Positions 6,704 through 9,377 of a stretch of 9,377 nt of DNA are shown here, piece after piece. The notes under the pieces were generated by a model. The model saw nothing but the letters and a program-made list of their open reading frames with translations, did not search any database and had not been told where the DNA came from. The stretch is taken from positions 1 through 9,377 of the forward strand of contig DASTZX010000204.1 in NCBI GenBank assembly GCA_035764045.1. Reading direction: 5' to 3'. A program made the translations under genes and the position numbers. How positions within the stretch are numbered: the stretch's first letter is position 1; every line of letters begins with the position of its first letter. This DNA is from JAVDCA01 sp035764045 (GTDB lineage Bacteria > Pseudomonadota > Alphaproteobacteria > Rhizobiales > Xanthobacteraceae).

Positions 6704-6732
6704 TCAATGGCGTGCCGGCGGGTGCGCGTCAA
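6704..6732 (-). promoter_or_regulatory. Possible promoter of the hisD unit
   Basis: On the minus strand TTGACG (6732-6727) lies 17 bases before CATTGA (6709-6704). The -35 matches five of six consensus bases; the -10 match is poor. Transcription would begin about 17 bases before the hisD ATG, leaving room for its GAAGGG ribosome site. This is weak evidence from spacing and the -35 alone. Confidence 0.3.
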
Positions 6733-6778
6733 CCCGTCTTACGGCGTCCAGGTTTATCGATCGCGCCGAAAAGGACCC

Positions 6779-6936
6779 GTCATCCTGAGGTGCGAGCGCA
6801 GCGAGCCTCGAAGGATGATCGGCCCGCAGATCGGCTTTAGCCGACCTGCCATTTTTGATGCCGATCTCCGGTAAACCCGAGATCGGTGCCGTCGCCCTTC
6901 GAGGCTCGGCCTTCGGCCGAGCGCCTCAGGGTGACG
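6779..6936. repeat. Composite palindromic repeat between DUF2948 gene and hisD
   Basis: The outer arms gtcatcctgagg (6779-6790) and cctcagggtgac (6924-6935) are inverse with one mismatch. The inner arms gcctcgaagg (6805-6814) and ccttcgaggc (6896-6905) are perfectly inverse. The right arm holds a perfect hairpin gctcggcc/ggccgagc with a TTC loop (6904-6922). The centre is occupied by the two-hairpin module at 6826-6889. Dispersed repeats with the catcctgagg / ccttcgaggc signature are common between alphaproteobacterial genes. It lies just downstream of the DUF2948 gene. Confidence 0.8.
6826..6889. repeat. Two-hairpin module, copy B
   Basis: The first hairpin is gcagatcggct (6826-6836), loop tt, agccgacctgc (6839-6849): 11 positions with one A-C mismatch. 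A 10-base linker follows. The second hairpin is ccgatctccggt (6861-6872), loop aa, acccgagatcgg (6875-6886): 12 positions with one C-C mismatch, followed by tgc. Order, loop bases and the flanking gccga / tcggtgc are shared with the copy at 4306-4375. Confidence 0.75.
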
Positions 6937-6973
6937 GAGACACGCAGAAATGTTGGCTGGCTTCCGGTAGCCG

Positions 6974-7426
6974 TCACGCCGTCTTGACGGCGCTCGCCTC
7001 GAGATGGGTCGGGCAGGTAGCGGTCGCCCACACCGGGCCGAGGTCGGCGAGCTCGGCCTCGAGGCATTCGACGTCGAGCCGCAGCGCGGCGCCGCCCGAG
7101 AAGGTGAGGATCACCTGGCCGCCCGGCGCGTCGCTCGGCACGAACTCGACGGCGAGCAGATTGAGCACCGCCTCCTTGTCCGCGCACGTGATCTGGCGCG
7201 CCTTGACGCCGTTGACCCGCTCGAAGCGCAGCGCCGCGCGCCGGCGGCGAAACGGCGGCGCCGGGCTCTGCGCGCTCTCCCAGTCGAAACGATTGATGAC
7301 GATGACGATCCGCTTCTCGGCCGGGCGCCACAGAATGTCGCCGACCTTGACGACCGAGTCCTGGACATGCGCGGACAGCACGTCGATGTCGTCGTTGTCC
7401 AGCGCAACCAGCTTGAGCAGATCCAT
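6974..7426 (-). CDS. DUF2948 family protein
   Basis: The product is 150 residues beginning MDLLKLVALDNDDIDVLSAH, which is the recognisable start of DUF2948, an alphaproteobacterial family of unknown function. Further family-like parts are VKVGDILWRPAEKRIVIVINRFDWE (about 27-51), an arginine-rich FRRRRAALRFERV, and a C-terminal half with LNLLAVEFVP and GGQVILTFSGGAALRLDVECLEAELADLG. No signal peptide or membrane helix is seen. The frame is open upstream to 7510, but ATG 7426 matches the family start. The ribosome site is weak (GGGGCGCC). In related genomes the gene sits just before hisD, often after murA; here the gene upstream is an MFS exporter and a repeat-bearing gap separates it from hisD. 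Function unknown. Confidence 0.9.
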   Translation of the reverse strand: MDLLKLVALDNDDIDVLSAHVQDSVVKVGDILWRPAEKRIVIVINRFDWESAQSPAPPFRRRRAALRFERVNGVKARQITCADKEAVLNLLAVEFVPSDAPGGQVILTFSGGAALRLDVECLEAELADLGPVWATATCPTHLEASAVKTA

Positions 7427-7519
7427 CGCAGGCGCCCCGGTTCTATGCCCGCCTATCTGGGGTGGGCCGTCATGGGCCGCAATGCTGTCGCGGCAATTTT
7501 TTGCTGGCAAGAGGGGCGT

Positions 7520-7632
7520 GTAGCCCGCGTGGAGCCCACGGGGTCTCGCCTTCGCGAGCCCAAGGACAGGCTCCGCGGAATGCCGGAACGCCGCCCCGGA
7601 TTGCGGCGCGCCGCCCCTTCATCCGGGCTACG
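7520..7632. repeat. Dispersed palindromic repeat with GTAGCCCG ends, abutting the MFS stop codon
   Basis: The ends are inverse: gtagcccg (7520-7527) and cgggctac (7624-7631). Inside are GC-rich, partly symmetrical segments, such as ctcgc/gcgag around cttc at about 7545-7558. The right end read on the minus strand, gtagcccggat, is identical to 4141-4151 in the maf-phosphatase gap. It ends inside the stop codon of the MFS gene. It occupies half of the 201-base gap before the DUF2948 gene; the rest shows nothing firm. Confidence 0.7.
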
Positions 7633-8827
7633 ATTTCTCGGCCAATGCCGGGCGCAATGCGAACGCAAGCGGAACGGTCGCGAGCACGACCGCTGCGACC
7701 GTGACCAGGGCGGCGTTCACGCCGATGCGGTCGCCGAGAAGCCCGTACAGCATCGGCGCGGTCGCGCCTGCCCCGATCGTGCCGGTGTAGAAGATGCTGA
7801 AGGCGCGGGCCCGCCGCTCGGGCGCGACAAGGAGCGGGACCGAGCCGTACAGCACCGAGGAGGTGCCGTTGAGCGCCACGCCGATGACCGGCAGCAGCGC
7901 GTAGCAGGCCCACAATGGCAGCGGCAGCAAGGCGAGAATGCCGAGCGCGGTCAGGCCCTCGGTCACGACGACGGTGGCGAATACGCCGAGGCGCGCGCCG
8001 AGGAACCCGCAGATGAGCTTGCCGCACGCGCCGCCGGCGAACACCAGGGTGAGCGCGAGCCCGATGGTCGAGACGCTCGCCCCTTTGGCGGCGAGCAGGA
8101 ACGGCAGGAATGTGAGGAACGGCATGCGGGTGGCGCTGTCGATCATGCCGATCGACAGCAGCAGCGGAAAGCCGCGGCGCGGGCCCTCGGCACCGGCGGC
8201 GACGGCCTTCGCGGCGGCCGCGGCCGGCTCGGCCTCCTGGCGCGGCATCAGCAGGAAAACGGCGAATGCCGCCACGAGCCCGCAGGCGCCGAGCAAGGCG
8301 ACGCTTGGCCGCCACGGCATCCAGGTGACGAGCAGCGCAGCCGCCGCCGGCACCGTCATCTTGCCGATGTCACCGGCGAAATTGTAGGTGCCGAGCGCCT
8401 TGATCGAGCGCGGGCCCGCGAAGGCGCGCGCCACCAGCGCGGAGGCGAGCGGATGCTGGGTGCTGGCGCCGAGCCCGCCCAGGATCAAGGCCGCGGCGAG
8501 CATGGGAAGGCCGGCGCTGGCGCCGGCCAGGAGGTAGCCGCAGCCCGCAAGCGCGGTGCCGAGCGCGAGCACGCGCGCGGCGCCGATCTTCTCGGCCAGC
8601 AGTCCGGACGGGATCTGCAGGCCGGCCAGCGTCCCGGAAAAGAGGGTGCGCAGAATGCCGATCGCCGCATAGGAGAGGCCGAACTCGGCCTGCCAGATCG
8701 GCAGCATCACGTAGACGAGATCGGTATAGCCGTCGTGCAGTGCGTGCGCACCGCAGGCGACGCCGAGCGCGCGGCGCTCGTCGCTGGTGCGCGGCACGAC
8801 GGACGAGCTGCTCGCGAGCGCGGTCAT
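7628..8827 (-). CDS. MFS transporter, fosmidomycin-resistance (Fsr)-like
   Basis: The product is 399 residues with about twelve hydrophobic segments in two six-helix halves, joined by a hydrophilic linker at about 196-220 (alanine-rich after PRQEAEP). It is an inner-membrane major facilitator protein. Near the first helix GAHALHDGYTDLVYVMLPIW (26-45) and QAEFGLSYAAIGILR resemble the Fsr-type subgroup. PSGLLAEKIGAARVLALG (73-90) is the usual motif between helices 2 and 3. The transported compound cannot be deduced. The frame is open to 9055, but ATG 8827 gives a normal short N-terminus. Its stop codon TAG at 7628-7630 lies inside a repeat end. It is divergent from the DUF4282 gene, and about 200 bases from the DUF2948 gene, so it is probably transcribed alone. 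Confidence 0.88.
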   Translation of the reverse strand: MTALASSSSVVPRTSDERRALGVACGAHALHDGYTDLVYVMLPIWQAEFGLSYAAIGILRTLFSGTLAGLQIPSGLLAEKIGAARVLALGTALAGCGYLLAGASAGLPMLAAALILGGLGASTQHPLASALVARAFAGPRSIKALGTYNFAGDIGKMTVPAAAALLVTWMPWRPSVALLGACGLVAAFAVFLLMPRQEAEPAAAAAKAVAAGAEGPRRGFPLLLSIGMIDSATRMPFLTFLPFLLAAKGASVSTIGLALTLVFAGGACGKLICGFLGARLGVFATVVVTEGLTALGILALLPLPLWACYALLPVIGVALNGTSSVLYGSVPLLVAPERRARAFSIFYTGTIGAGATAPMLYGLLGDRIGVNAALVTVAAVVLATVPLAFALRPALAEKS

Positions 8828-8903
8828 GACGGAGCGTCCCAAGGAGTGGTCCCGAGCGTGATGCGGCACGGGAACCTGCGGCGTAAGATGCAGGTCGGTG
8901 CCA

Positions 8904-8931
8904 TCCTTAGCGAGGGTGCCGCTGGGGTCAA
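8904..8931 (-). promoter_or_regulatory. Possible promoter of the MFS gene
   Basis: On the minus strand TTGACC (8931-8926) and TAAGGA (8909-8904) are 16 bases apart, about 77 bases before the MFS ATG. The -35 matches five of six consensus bases; the -10 match is weak. The rest of the 254-base divergent gap (8828-9081) shows no gene or clear operator. Confidence 0.22.
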
Positions 8932-9070
8932 TCGCCGGAACGCGTGGAAATCCCCTGCCGGGGGCCGGCGCAGACATGATTTTGCCGCCAGTCTTAAGCA
9001 GTCGTCGAAGCGGCATAAACGATTTGGTTACCTGGCCTTCCGTACCTGTCGGCACGGGATGGGGGTCAAA

Positions 9071-9076
9071 AGGAGG
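9071..9076 (+). promoter_or_regulatory. Strong Shine-Dalgarno of the DUF4282 gene
   Basis: AGGAGG lies five bases before ATG 9082. It is the only full consensus ribosome site in the window and fixes the start of this gene. Confidence 0.85.
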
Positions 9077-9081
9077 GCGAA

Positions 9082-9375
9082 ATGTTCGAGCTGCGCGACC
9101 TGTTTCAGTGGGAGCGGTTCGTCACGCCGTCGATCATCAAGATTTTTTACTGGCTGGCGCTCGCGATGGCGGTGCTTGCCGGCCTGCAGGGACTTTTCGC
9201 CGGGCTCGCAATGATGATCTCGAGCCCGATCGCCGGGCTTCTGATGATGGTGGGCGCCCTGCTGCTCGCCTTCATCGGCGTGATCTTCGCCCGCATCGCG
9301 GCGGAGTTCGTGCTCATCGTGTTCCGCATCAACGAGCATCTCGGGGCGATCCGCGCCCAGGGCGACGGACATTAG
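9082..9375 (+). CDS. DUF4282 domain-containing small membrane protein
   Basis: This complete 97-residue protein ends in TAG at 9373-9375. It begins MFELRDLFQWERFVTPSIIKIFYWLAL, with the DUF4282 pattern of a short amphipathic lead, the conserved TPSIIKIxYWL and a first membrane helix (about 19-43). A second helix (about 49-80) follows, ending in the characteristic RIAAEFVLIVFRINEHLGAIR. Both helices are rich in Ala, Gly, Leu and Met. The C-terminus is short and polar. Family function is unknown; two-helix topology in the cytoplasmic membrane is inferred. It is the only complete plus-strand gene and diverges from the MFS gene, so the two may share a control region, though no operator is visible. 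Confidence 0.9.
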   Translation: MFELRDLFQWERFVTPSIIKIFYWLALAMAVLAGLQGLFAGLAMMISSPIAGLLMMVGALLLAFIGVIFARIAAEFVLIVFRINEHLGAIRAQGDGH

Positions 9376-9377
9376 GA

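Noticed and set aside
5379..6788. Long plus-strand open frame opposite hisD
   Set aside because: It mirrors hisD, whose motifs and ligand residues are all present; the antisense product is Arg/Asp/His-rich without recognisable domains.
7476..7502. Hairpin gccgc/gcggc followed by T run, resembling a plus-strand intrinsic terminator
   Set aside because: The stem is only 5 bp with a 9-base loop, and no plus-strand gene ends nearby; on the minus strand the T run is on the wrong side.
8828..9055. N-terminal extension of the MFS protein by 76 residues
   Set aside because: The added sequence is proline-rich, without membrane character or family resemblance; ATG 8827 gives a normal MFS N-terminus.
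7004..9214. Very long plus-strand open frame (over 700 codons) across the DUF2948 and MFS genes
   Set aside because: It is antisense to two recognised genes. Its composition (rich in Arg, Ala, Gly, Gln, His) is what high-GC genes give when read in the opposite strand, and no family motif is visible.

Overview
The window is high-GC DNA, roughly two thirds G+C or more by eye. Its core genes point to an alphaproteobacterium of the order Hyphomicrobiales (Rhizobiales). The DUF2948 - hisD - UPF0262 - low-molecular-weight phosphatase - maf - yacG series is a core neighbourhood of that order. The palindromic intergenic repeats have the style I associate with Bradyrhizobium, Rhodopseudomonas, Afipia and Xanthobacteraceae. 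I cannot name a genus.

Layout from left to right. 1-225 is the 3' end of a plus-strand gene, probably a secreted haem-binding-type protein often annotated as an isoquinoline 1-oxidoreductase subunit. From 253 to 8827 every gene is on the minus strand, so transcription there runs right to left. In that order they are an MFS exporter of fosmidomycin-resistance type (8827-7628), a DUF2948 protein (7426-6974), hisD (6680-5385), a UPF0262 protein (5388-4900, ATGA overlap with hisD), a low-molecular-weight protein-tyrosine-phosphatase-like protein (4892-4428), a Maf nucleotide pyrophosphatase (4018-3389), a frameshifted acyl-CoA ligase (3315-1809), a periplasmic Bug/TctC solute-binding protein (1713-697) and the zinc protein YacG (459-253). 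At the right edge a complete plus-strand DUF4282 membrane protein (9082-9375) diverges from the MFS gene.

How the genes fit together. hisD, UPF0262 and the phosphatase are tightly packed and probably co-transcribed. maf and yacG are housekeeping genes that normally sit next to each other; here about 2.9 kb carrying the ligase and the Bug protein lies between them. infA, which I would expect between the phosphatase and maf, is absent, and that gap holds only repeats. The ligase reads through all the adenylate-forming motifs, but in two frames that change at about 2727, where about 8 bases look to have been lost.

The most unusual signal is not a gene. Four gaps of the minus-strand series (460-696, 4019-4427, 6681-6973, 7427-7627) each hold complex palindromic repeats. 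Two of them (4306-4375 and 6826-6889) contain the same two-hairpin module, a first stem with a TT loop and a second with an AA loop. The stem sequences differ between copies but keep pairing through compensatory changes. Each module sits at the centre of a different, larger palindrome. I see no tRNA, rRNA, CRISPR array, insertion-sequence transposase or phage gene, and no convincing new multi-gene system.
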